A DNA stretch of 64,000 nucleotides, taken from assembly GCF_949628215.1 (NCBI RefSeq), contig NC_134276.1:103163256-103227255 (forward strand). Reading direction: 5' to 3'. The number at the start of each line of letters is the position of its first letter. Position 1 is the stretch's first letter. The notes under the pieces are model-generated. The model was not told the DNA's origin. It saw only the letters and a list, made by a program, of their open reading frames with translations, and made no database searches. Made by a program: the position numbers and the translations under genes. This document shows, one piece after another, positions 36,767 to 47,515 of the stretch. Origin of the DNA: Phalacrocorax aristotelis. Taxonomy: Eukaryota > Chordata > Aves > Suliformes > Phalacrocoracidae.

Positions 36767-37721
36767 ACTGTAGGCAAATATCTTCCTCCTATCTAAGTGA
36801 AACACAGACTTAGTTTGGTTTTGCAAATCAGAGTAGATCACATTTTCCTATACGATTTTCTTTTTTTTTCTTGAATCCACAGTATACACTGCAATTAAAT
36901 GCTTCCTCCTGAAGCTTTAAATAAAAGGTGGTTTCAAATAAAAAATGGCATCCATTAAATTTAATTAATTTCTCGTGTAGCTGGCCTGGTAAAGGGGCAC
37001 CTGCTAATTGAGAGCAGTTTCTAAACTGTAGGTTAGTGAGACTACTCTGGTCAGTACAGGGAAAGCATAAATATTTTTCACTTGTATGCGAGCGCTGTGG
37101 AAATTGCTATGTGTAAAACTTATTTCAGTCATTTTACGTGAAAGCAGAGTTTGAGGAGAGAGTCTCACTGACAGCTCCCCAGCCGAGTCCCTCTGACCAT
37201 CCCATGCAACCAGTATGGTGCAGGTGGCAGTGCAGGAGCTCAGCAGGAAGCCCTCCAAAAGGGAAAATGCCCGTTTTGGCATCCTTGCCCATCCCCTGGG
37301 ATCACCAATGATGCTCGGTCCCGCTGCGGACTGGTTTTGTAATATGGCTTAGTGACCTCTGGGAGTTAATGTTCAGCCACCTATCTCTTTTTCACCAGAC
37401 TAACAATTCTGGAGCCCACTCACTGCCCCTACCAGACAAAATGATGTGAAAAAGGAGTGTAGCTTTCTCTGTCGCTCCACGTCCCCCCTTCACAGGCAGT
37501 TCGATCTCCTCTCCTGGTAAGCTCTGTCTGGGAATCAGCTCAGCAAGGAAGGAGTTTGCTTGGCTAATCCTGCCAGATGATTGCTCGGGACACCAGTGGC
37601 TTTGGTGCTCCAAGCTCTTCCAAAATCAGCTGGGTCCCTCTGCAGCTTTGTATTGCTAAGGGCAGCTGTGGGGAGGGTAATATATTTAATTCATAGTATC
37701 AGGGGCTGTTTCTTCATTCAG
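36767..37721. other. non-coding sequence
   Basis: Two AATAAA words lie near 36,920-36,942 in AT-rich sequence. No gene was recognised. Confidence 0.35.
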
Positions 37722-37775
37722 TGCTCCAGTTGGGAAGACGAAGATGAAAGAAGAAAGAAATTAAGAAAGAAAACG
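37722..37775 (+). CDS. candidate 54-bp internal exon, charged (low confidence)
   Basis: The segment is flanked by an acceptor (TTTCTTCATTCAG) and a donor (AAACG|GTAAGT). It is 54 bases long, phase 0 at both ends, and encodes CSSWEDEDERRKKLRKKT, an acidic patch followed by a basic patch like a nuclear-localisation signal or a charged linker. Its phase is compatible with the donor of the 12.5 kb exon. The DNA is a purine-rich run (GAAAGAAGAAAGAAA), so low complexity may explain both the open frame and the charged translation. The protein is not recognised. Confidence 0.22.
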
Positions 37776-40700
37776 GTAAGTTTAGGACAGCATCAAAATA
37801 TGTAGAAGTTTAAGACAGCAACAATACAATGAATTTTAAATGTAACATGGCCAACTTGCGCCAGTATGAGAATCCCTAATCATTTGCATTTCCCCACTTT
37901 TATGGCTTGATTTTGCAACCTTGTCACTAATAATGGTGATATTGTCTCATTCCCTTGTTTTCATTTTACTGATGAAGAGAAATAGGAGAAAGGCTGGGAA
38001 GGAAAAGATGAAAAACAGCTTTCATAGCATGTCTTTCTTTGGTTTATCTTTCAGCCTTTACATCATTAAACTGTTATGTGAATTTTTAAGCTAACTATCA
38101 ACACATACACACCACTGCAAACTGTGCATATCTCTCCATTCTGGTTTAAACGATCTGGGGCTTTGTAAGTACGAAACAATTCTTCCTTGATCTTGTATTG
38201 CTTCACAAGTAAGGGGAATAAAAATAAGCAAGGCTGATCATAACCGTGATTCTGCGTGCAGCATTGCCATCCAAACGTAAAGGAAAGCTCTCCCCTCGTT
38301 TGCATAACTCAAAGAAGTCTTGAGCAGGCTTTCTTTAAGGTTTCCCAAAATGGCCTCTTCCAGCTGAGATCAAACAGGAAGCTTGAGCACAAAGGAATTT
38401 CTCTGAAAAGCTGCTCAACAGGAAAAGGGGATCAGAGTGGAAACTACGTCAATAGTTACTACTGTGTTTCCTACCAGCAAGTGGACAATAAAAATACAGG
38501 ACTGACTTTTTTTTGCAGATGTGACTCCTGGACCTCAGTCTGTGCCGGTAACAAACAGAAAGGCAGAAAATGTCTCTGTATTTTCCTTCTTCTTAAAATA
38601 CATTATTAGAGAGGGTTTGGCTTTTAGCTTTCAGTTCTTTTTATAAGTGTTGAAACACTCCAAAGCTCCTTGAATAAAACTGGCAAGACAGGGCAGGAAG
38701 TTTTAATCTTCTCCAGGCCGGCCACTGGAGGGGGAGCAGCACACTGAGCTGGTGAGGAAGGTGATGTTGAGACAGAGGGTGGTTAAAGAAGTCAAGACAA
38801 AAATGCAGAAAAAAATTGAAAAAGGAGTAAATTTATCTGGTCCTTTCTCTCCTCCTCCTCCAAAGGGAGCAATCTGGCTCGCTCTCCCCTTTTCTGTTTA
38901 TTCATTTGAGATGGGGAGAAAATAGATGATATGAAGGCACCTGAAATGCATCTGGTCATCCTCCAACAGCTGTAATGAACTAAAAAAACTTGTTATTTAA
39001 ACATTGATGTTGTTCAGCACTGTGTTTTGCTGTGGTTTTAAGTTCCACTTCATATGAAAATTGCTGAGAGTAGACTTTTTTGTGGGAGCTGCTTTTAACC
39101 AGGGATGGAAATGTAGTTTATCCCTATTAAATGCTTGCAGCCAAAGCAGCTGCTGAGGCTGCATGGGACCTCCACGTGGGTAAGCAAGGGCGTTAGGAGC
39201 CACCGTGGTGGGGGAAGCGTGCCATCCAGAGAGAAGAGTCCTCAGACCATGAGTCAGTCTGCAGATCTGTCAGAGACGGGAAGAGCGTGTCAAAGCTGGA
39301 AGAAAGCAAAATGTTAGGCCAGGTCAGAAATATCTGTGGTCTTTGTGGGATACGCATAGCCAGCCTTCCCTTCGGGAGTGTGAGTGAGACTGACCAACTG
39401 CATCAGCTGACATTACATAATTGCACTATGTATTAGTAGTACGTCGATGCAAAAGGAGTCATTGCCTCAAAGGCCGAAGTTAGCAAGGCTGTTGGAAACA
39501 GTGCGGTGGGAAATATGTGCGGTCATCTGGTCAACACAGACCAGCTGCTGAAAGCTGCTGGGTCAGGCCTGGGCTTTCGAGGTATTCTCCTGATTTACTC
39601 CTCTGGCTCCCAAGTCCTGCACAGCTGTCTGCTGCCTGGGACATGAAAGACCCTGTATGCTTGTTGAAAGATTCAGCACAAAATATGCCAATATTTAGTA
39701 TTTGTGAAACTAACAGAAACATGTCACAATCTGGGATATGTATGTCAGCTACGGAAATTTGTTTTCAGATGCAGTAACTACTTTTTCTGTAGAATTATTG
39801 TATTGAACAACTACTATGTTCATTGAATTCATGATGAACTTTGAAGGTAGCTCTGGCTACACTTGAATGAAAGGTTTGCAACATCAAAAATCAAGGCTAT
39901 TAACCTATGACAAACATCATTGCAGAGCTTACACATAAAGTCGGTGCTTTTGGTAAAACACTGAGACTGCTGACGGTACTTGGAAGGAATATATTGTTTG
40001 CTTGACTACTTCTGAAATTAAATTGCAGCAGTCTGGAAGGTTATGTCATGTAATGAAACATACTTTTTAAATATTTTGAGTGATGATGCAAAATGCCTAT
40101 AGTATAATAACGGATTTACTCCTAGTTTGGGGATAAACCAGACCACTGATGCAGAGGCACCTGAGCTAGTGCTAATGCTGAGTTAATCAGGGTCCAACAG
40201 GGATTACTGCTTTCCAGACAACTTGGATATTGGTGTTGTATTTCTGCAGCCAGGGAAAGAGGGGGGCACCACAGAGAGACAGCTGAATTAGCACCACATG
40301 GTCAGCTCTGGTGGCATCAGGGCTGCCAAGGAGTCTCAGGTGATTAGGCCTTTTGAGCCAGAACTTGCTCTGTGTGGAGCTATTTTGCTAATTTGGGTAC
40401 TGATTTGAACCACTACTACCATATTCCCTAGAGCATCTCATCTTTCATTTTATGTTCAAAGCACATCTCTCCTCGATTTGCTGCGATCATGAATGCAAGT
40501 AGAAACTGTACTTGAATATTTTAATTTAAAAGCAAAATATTTTGCCAGTTGTATCATGCCATGAAATGATCTCTGTAACGCCTCACTGTATTACTAGCGG
40601 ACACAAATCACACCAAATGTTACTGTTGCCAAGCCATGAAAATAATGCAAAACTAATCTGAGTAATATCAACATGAAAAAAACACAGTCAGTATGGAAAT

Positions 40701-43559
40701 GGACATTTACTTTGGGTATTATTTATACAGTCCCATTTTTCCTCCCTGAGTGGGCACCAGTCCTTAAGCTTCTCATCATACTCCCCAGCTTTTTTGTTCA
40801 GCAAATCCTACTCTTCAAGGATCACCAACCCACTTTGCCCTGTCACCTCCTTCTCTCCCTCCCAAGGGCAGCTTCTCCGCCTGGGCAGATTGAGCATCAG
40901 CCTCTTGCACTGCCCCTGTGCCCTGCCTATCTACCCAAGCCCCATCTGCGACGGGCTTTTTGGAAGTGATGTGTCCTTTTGCCCATTGGGGCAGCAGGTC
41001 TCCCTACCTTGGAGGTGCTACCAGGGTAATAAGGAAATATCTTTCTTACAGACAGAAGTCCAGGGGCTGGAAAGGACTGATGCAGAGAGAAACAATGCAC
41101 AAAAAGCGCATTTTACCAGAAGGCAATGTTTCTGTTAACAGACCCATGAAACCATATGAACTGTGTTTCATTTAGTTAGTCTTTACCCTGTCTCTGTTGG
41201 ACCACGGCTAATCCTCTTTAGCCAAACAACTTCAAAGTCTTTGATTAGATACCCCTTGCAAGCCTACAGCAGCTGCCTCTTTGCATCCGGTTACCTGCTG
41301 GCAAACACTGCAAGGAAAGGTGTCACCAGCAAGCGTCTGATCCAGTGCTTCAGATCAGCCCTCAGGTTCTGCCCCCCTTGCCCCAGGACACTGCCCCCCA
41401 GCAGGCTGACTAGGTCTGAGTTACCAAAGCTGACCTCTCGCCATCTCATCTGGGAGGGAGCAGGGGGATGGTGGCAGCGAGGTGGGAGGGCAAAAGCAGC
41501 AGGTTAAGCCCTGCAAACCCCTCTCTCCCACGTCAGCAGCCCCCGCAGCACCGATTCCAGGAGAGGGTGTAAAGCAATGTGTGCATCCCACAGAAATGCT
41601 GCTGCTAATTTATACGCATTTATGTATTGAGAGATTGAAAAATGTCACTGTGCTGGGACTGAATGCCGTGATACAGACACATCCGTTTCAAGGTTAATTT
41701 TATAAAAATTGAGGATTAGAGTTCCTCAAATACAATCATGCTCGGCTCTCGTGGGATGCCCACAGCAGTTATACGTGCTGGGCCAAAGCAACATTAGTTC
41801 TGGATCTCTGCTTTTCAGTATGATGTTCCACCTCGAGTTCTCTCAGCCTGGCGATTGTGTTCGCTACTAACCTCACTGTGGTACAGTCTCTCCTGACACC
41901 AGAAAAACACACAAAACTACAGCAGCACATAGACTACTTCCCAAGGAAAATGTATCTTATGCCTGCAAAACTCCAGCCCCACACAGTGCCTGGTAACACC
42001 TTGGTATGTACTTCTTCAACTGGTAAGAAAAATAAGAAAGTTAAAAGAGAAAAAAGATATTTTTTTTCTTTAAGACTTTGATATCATTGCTACTACTACA
42101 CAACTGTATTTATAGGGATGGATGTCTCTCAGCTGAACTTTTAGTTCTCCCTTATCCGGCGTGTATAAGTAAACAACAGCAATGCATATCAGGCAGGATC
42201 CTACAGTAGCTCTAAAACAACATAAAAGCTCTATGTATATAACCACTTTCTGAGTTCCCTAGTCAGCTTTCATTTTATTATTAATATTATGTGGAAGCTA
42301 GAGTATTAATAAGAGGTCAGGAATTTGTTACTTCTTACCAGTAAAAATTTCCAGGTGATGGCTCCAGAGCCATCAGTATACCCACAGCACGTGCGTTGTT
42401 TTGTAGCACCTCTGACAAACATGCCTTGCTGGATGTGCCAGATTTACACACCTGGGAATAAAAATCCCTGTGTGAGGAGTCTGATGTGGGGCGAAAACCA
42501 GACTTTACTCCAAACACTCAGTGCTGTGAAGGCATGCACTAAACAATAACAGATGATAATAATCAGAATAGTTTGTCTTCATTACAAATTCATTACAAAT
42601 TGACTGGCGTCTAGGGGTGAGCAGTTCTGGGGACAACACGAGACCTGACTGAGATCTCCACTTGCCTCATCTCCACCCTTGCTCAGGCTTGAAGCATTTA
42701 TTTTCATTCTGCTTTTCCAAAAACATTGGAGAAACAAGTGTGGGAGAGGAGACAAACAGGACACTTGCAGTGTTTGGGTCTCTGCAGTACAGCCTTTTCT
42801 AAAGGAGGAATGAAGGGGACCAGCAGGAGAGATCTAAGGTAGGGAAAAGCCCCAGTGGTGGAGTGGGGCTTCCCTCCAGGGAAGAAAGCAAGCCTCCACC
42901 TCAAGCTAAAAGCAGTTTGCTGCCCAGACTGCTTCAGTTTCTGCTTGGTGTGTATGGTCAGTAGAAGGCAGAATTTGAAGGTTTCTGCCTTCAGGACCAT
43001 GCAACATTTGCCCCATACCATTTTGCAAGGGACAGGTCAATATTTGTTACAATCTATGTTAAAGATTCAATTAAAATTTCTTAAAATTTAAGAAATAAAG
43101 CACATAAAATGTTTTGTGGAGAGAAAGTTATCTGTCTTTGGGAATAATACGCCCCATCCATCTCCTCTTCTCCAGCACCCCCCACAGCTCTAATATCTGA
43201 ATGGTTTCCAGGCATGAACTGATTTATCCTTACCACATACCTGCGAAGCAGGGAAATGCTGGCAAACTCCTTCTGAAGGTCAGGGAAGACAGCGAGGTGT
43301 GTAAGGGTTAGATTTACCACACAGCATTCTCAGTGTGGGGGGGTATGCTTTGTGCACCCCAAACCACCAAAGTCGACTTCATCCCACCGGTGGTACCACT
43401 GCACCCCCTGCGGACTGGAGCGCACAGCGGTAAGAGAGTTTATATCTCCACATTTTTGCATTAACTGCTTGCAGCCATGCTCTTACCCTGGTAACCCATG
43501 GGAGAAGGAAGGAAGCTTTCTGCTCCCTCAAGAGAAGGGGCGTTTGTTTCGCATTTGCT
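37776..43559. other. long non-coding stretch with no supported gene
   Basis: No gene, RNA gene or known repeat family was recognised. Exon-like signals are isolated: TTTTTTTTGCAG at 38,518 with GTAACA 30 bases later, and an open plus-strand segment at about 41,847-42,021 ending CAACTG|GTAAGA. Neither has a recognisable product. Confidence 0.4.
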
Positions 43560-43870
43560 GCTGAGTAATAGCCCACTTGCAAACAAATTGCCATGAAGTA
43601 GCTGTTGTACTGCGCGTTAGTGGCCCAGGTTGATTTACAGCAAATTGTCCATCTGTCAATATCTCTAGAATAGACCCCTCTCTCCAGGCTGTAATATTCA
43701 TGTCTAGTTAGCGCAGCACTTCTGAATTTAGGAGCTGAGACCACACTTGAAATACAATGTCGTTCAGCAGTTAAATCACAAAAAGCGCTCGCTCTGTAAA
43801 TAGTGGCATTAGCAGAGAAGTTTGGGGCTGCTGATTTACTGCTAGCTAGAGCTCAGTTCCCTGTACAGGA
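43560..43870. promoter_or_regulatory. candidate conserved non-coding regulatory block
   Basis: A compact segment with mixed composition lies between plainer sequences. It contains CAGGTTGATTTACAG, GTCCATCTGTCAATATC (E-box beside a MEIS-like CTGTCAA) and CTGTAATATTCATGTCTAG. No coding frame spans it convincingly. The call is by texture and motif content. Confidence 0.28.
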
Positions 43871-45200
43871 TCAAAAAAGGGGATTTCCACAAAAAATAAA
43901 AAAAAAGGTGGATAAAAAGAAACAAAACCTCAAAGCCAAACCTTTATCTAGATAGAAGAGTTTTGTTCTGGTTTTAGGTACTTTGGTTTTAGAAAAGAAA
44001 ACAAAAGTAAATTTAATAAAAGAAATGCCTAATACACATCCACAATCTCCCATTATAAATGATAAATGCCTCTGGCTGTTGTTCCCAGAGAGTTCACAAC
44101 TGGGTAATCCTGGCATAAGCTTATGACATTTAGTGGATGTCCTAAGTGTGCATATTTTCTTTTCATTCACTCCATTTTGGGATGTTCTAGAACTAGATAA
44201 TTATTTTTCACATTTATAAATTCCAACACCAGTGCCTGCAAGCCCCACGCAGAATTGCTGCTCTACCCCAGCGCCCTGGATGCCATGCAGGTTTGTGGCA
44301 AACACCTTTGGGTCCCGGGTATGCTTCAAGCACAGCACTCAGAAAACAGTTAGTTTTGGGGCATCTTGCATGCTTTCATGCCGGAGTGACACGGGGAGAA
44401 ATACTGACCAGAGCATTTCATAACCTGAAGATGAGTGTGAGGGAGGTGCGGCGAGATTCATACGGGGGTATCTGGGGGAACCATCCGGGATTCTCTGAGG
44501 CTGGTAGGGGCTACTGATCCCTCTGATGCTGGCTGTGAACCAATCCTGCTAACGCTTCACAGAAGAAGAATGGGAACTAACTGCTAATGTTCAGTTTTGC
44601 CTGAAAAATAATCAAGTGTCAATCACTGGCTGAACATAAGAGAGCTGGTGGCAGCAGGGAGGTTGCTCTTCCTACCATATGTCTTTTCTCTTGCTTTGGA
44701 TCCACGGTGGCATTTGCGAAGTGTCAGTACTCAATTCTTTCCATTACCTGGTTTTAATTAACCCCCTAAAGCCCCTTTGTGTGGCTGGTGATATCAGCTG
44801 GGGCTCTGAATAGAAGCCACCCCTGTCAAAAAATTTTGGAACAAGCTCCTCTTGAATGGGCCCAATGAGCCGGGGGGCTGTTTCCTCCTTAATCCCACAT
44901 TTAATAGCACAAGCTGGGGACAATAGGCAGCTTCTCCAGCTTTTTGCGGCTTGATTCCATTTGACATATCCAGCCCTCTTTTGTCCCCCCGGCGAGGACG
45001 CGCCACCTCCGCGTGCTCCGCACGGGACGCCCTCCCTGAGTGTCACCGAGATGAAACAGCCCCAGGCAGCCTCTGCCTCTGGACCCGCGCTGCCAGTTCC
45101 ATCGCTGCCCGCAAAGCTGCCTACCGGCAGGCAGGACTCTGGCCAACCGAGCAAAAAACGTGGATGCTGCTGGTTTTGACTGGCCTTTTTTTTCTTATAC
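43871..45200. other. non-coding sequence with a small CpG-rich patch
   Basis: A small CpG-containing patch lies at about 44,985-45,060 (GGCGAGGACGCGCC...GCACGGGACG). It is too short to call an island. Overlapping open frames on both strands there reflect GC-rich composition. Confidence 0.4.
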
Positions 45201-45400
45201 TCCTATAAGGATGTGTTTCGATCAAGGAAGTCAAGGATTATAAGATTTTGCCATGGCAACATGCGATTATAAATGCAAATGTAAAACTGGAGAAGGGGGA
45301 AGCCTTTATTTCTCATAATTAGATGACAAAAGGGTATAATGTTGCAATTTTCGATACACTTTGAAACTGGAAAAATCATCCTCTCCTCTGTCTATCTTTT
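45201..45400. promoter_or_regulatory. candidate enhancer with RFX X-box and POU octamer
   Basis: TTTGCCATGGCAAC at 45,247-45,260 matches the palindromic RFX X-box (GTTGCCATGGCAAC) at 13 of 14 positions. Twelve bases downstream is a perfect octamer, ATGCAAAT (45,273-45,280). RFX factors control ciliary and some neural genes and octamers bind POU factors. The pairing within 34 bases in non-coding DNA suggests a regulatory element, but occupancy is not shown by sequence. Confidence 0.4.
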
Positions 45401-47021
45401 TTCTGGAGAGCTATTTTTCTTCAAAAAGAGCTTTTGGCTGGAGACTGTAGAAGAAAGAAATTTTTTTAACTTCATTTTTATTTTATTTGAGTGGTGAGAT
45501 TGACACTTCACCTGAGCAGTGGCTAGATCTGACTGGCTGCTGCTGCTTTGGGCAGGAATTTGGTATCCAAAAGGATGAGTAAAAGATCAGTGTGATCATC
45601 AGTCTGGGAGCCACATTTTAAATCAGGAGACTTCACAAGCAGAAGCTGTTCTGCCTGTGACCTTTCATTTGTATTTACAGCACCGGAGCTGATCACATGT
45701 TCATTAGATATTTCTTCAAATGCCTGCTGCATGTAGAATAAGTGGACTAATTAGGTTTAGTTTTGAAAAAGAAAAGTCCTAGCACGTGTATAGTTGGCTA
45801 AGCGTAAAACACTGAGCAGCACATTGTACAGAAAACACCTGTTAACATCTTTTTTTCACTTGTCCATCAGTATTTATCTTCTTCGCTTATGCAAAAAAAA
45901 AAAACTATAAAGAGTAACATAAAAACAAGCAATGACCAGCCTCAGTGTCAGATTACTCCTACCTCAGGAACAGAAGAAAAGTTTGAATTATAGCATATAC
46001 TAATCCAATCTACTTTTCACATAAAGGCAAAAGAAAAAAAAACCAAACCCCTATAAGGCACTGGCCTAGTGCTGGCCCAAATTTCCACATGTAAACAGCA
46101 ACGTGTGGAGACTCCACTTTTGGATGCTGCACTTAGGACTCTCTTAAACAGATCTTGTTTTCACAATGATGAGTCTTTCCGGGAAATCTCCAATGTCTTA
46201 GGATGGGTTACCAAAGATGAAAACAAAAATTAGTAGCAACTCCTCTGATTTGTCCATATACCATCCAATCAGACTTTTTTCCCCAGCTATTCATACAGCC
46301 CTCTTTCAAGGTCCCTTTAAAAATAAATTTCTTTAATGATGCCTGCAAACTCTCATCGTGCCCTCCGAGGATTTTTTGCTAATTTGATGAAGACCACACA
46401 CATAAAATCAAATGCTTTTGTCATTTGTTTCTCATTGTACCCACTTTCTAAAAGAAAGCATCGCCTGCGTTGTCTGATCATAAACATTGGAGTTTGCAAT
46501 CTGGCACCTTTCCAAATGTTCATTTTTCAGGGTAGCATTTTAGATAATTGTTGAGCTTCATGGTAACTATCAATTATATGACTTGCTGGAAGCACTAGCG
46601 CACTTTCCTGTGTCCTAAAATGCCTTATGGTCTATTATTGGACTGGCTTTAAATCTCATCATGGTTTTAGTCCTCACCAACTCAAGTAAAGCAGGATTTC
46701 ATCCTGTGCCATTATCACTTGTAAGAAAATCCAGTGGTAAAACAAGTTCTCTCAAAAGAGGTATTATTCAAAGCTGCATCATTTGGTATACGGCATCAAG
46801 AGTTCCATCCACACGAGTATGGCTTGTGATCTCAGTTCTCAGGCTAAGCAGTGTTTATTCTAGTAACAATTTCCAGCACAAGTGAATGCAGAAGCATCAC
46901 CTATCTAGGTGCCAGAGGCCAAATCCTTCAGGGCTATGACATTCATTAACTCAACACCTAACCATTTGATGCCTGGGTCCTGACATAAAATCCCTGCTGC
47001 TAAGCTAGGAACCCAAGCTTC
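45401..47021. other. non-coding sequence
   Basis: A short A run lies at about 45,893-45,904. Nothing else was recognised. Confidence 0.4.
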
Positions 47022-47515
47022 CTACACACTGAAAGAGGTTTGGGTTGGGGATGGGATGCAATTCACTGCAGCCAGCCTGCCCAGGTCAGCCAGTAACACC
47101 TGCTGAAAAGGTATGTCTGAAACAAACTTCATGGACTTGACTCGAGCAATCCCGTATGTATTTACACCATGCCAAAACAGGCTGTCCTGGCACTTGCATG
47201 TTGGCCGACTTGATTGTATCACATAAACCCTGGACCACATTATTCCAGTTCTCCTTCCTTCAGTGTTGTCAATACAAGGCAACTTGACCACATTGATTCC
47301 TTCAACTCCCTCCTGACCTGACTGACCAAGGACGCAGCTGCTGCCAGGAAGACAGCACCCTTATTGCCACAGAAGGTGCTCACTTCACGGTCATTTGTAC
47401 CTGTTGTCTGAATTGGGTCAAATACTGTCTGCAGGCCCCTCAAATAGTTATTTTTTTCCCCCTTCTCTGGTTCCATTGCTGTCTTTGAGCTTCTGCAATG
47501 CCTAGGATGCCTCAC
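47022..47515 (-). pseudogene. possible decayed coding sequence, unidentified (very low confidence)
   Basis: Two overlapping minus-strand frames (47,240-47,515 and 47,022-47,291) have protein-like stretches, including GLQTVFDPIQTTGTNDREV in the first and VVKLPCIDNTEGRR in the second. One frameshift between them would give a longer product, as in a decayed retrocopy. I recognise no parent family and see no poly(A) tail or target duplication. Chance overlap of open frames is the main alternative. Confidence 0.12.

Noticed and set aside
41819..42021. Plus-strand exon-like segment after CTTTTCAG, ending CAACTG|GTAAGA
   Set aside because: The open frame has a TGA three bases into the segment when joined at the obvious acceptor; the alternative acceptor is weak and the product is unrecognised.
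43081..43320. Minus-strand frame ending at a CGCAG|GTATGT donor
   Set aside because: No adequate acceptor upstream and no recognisable product.
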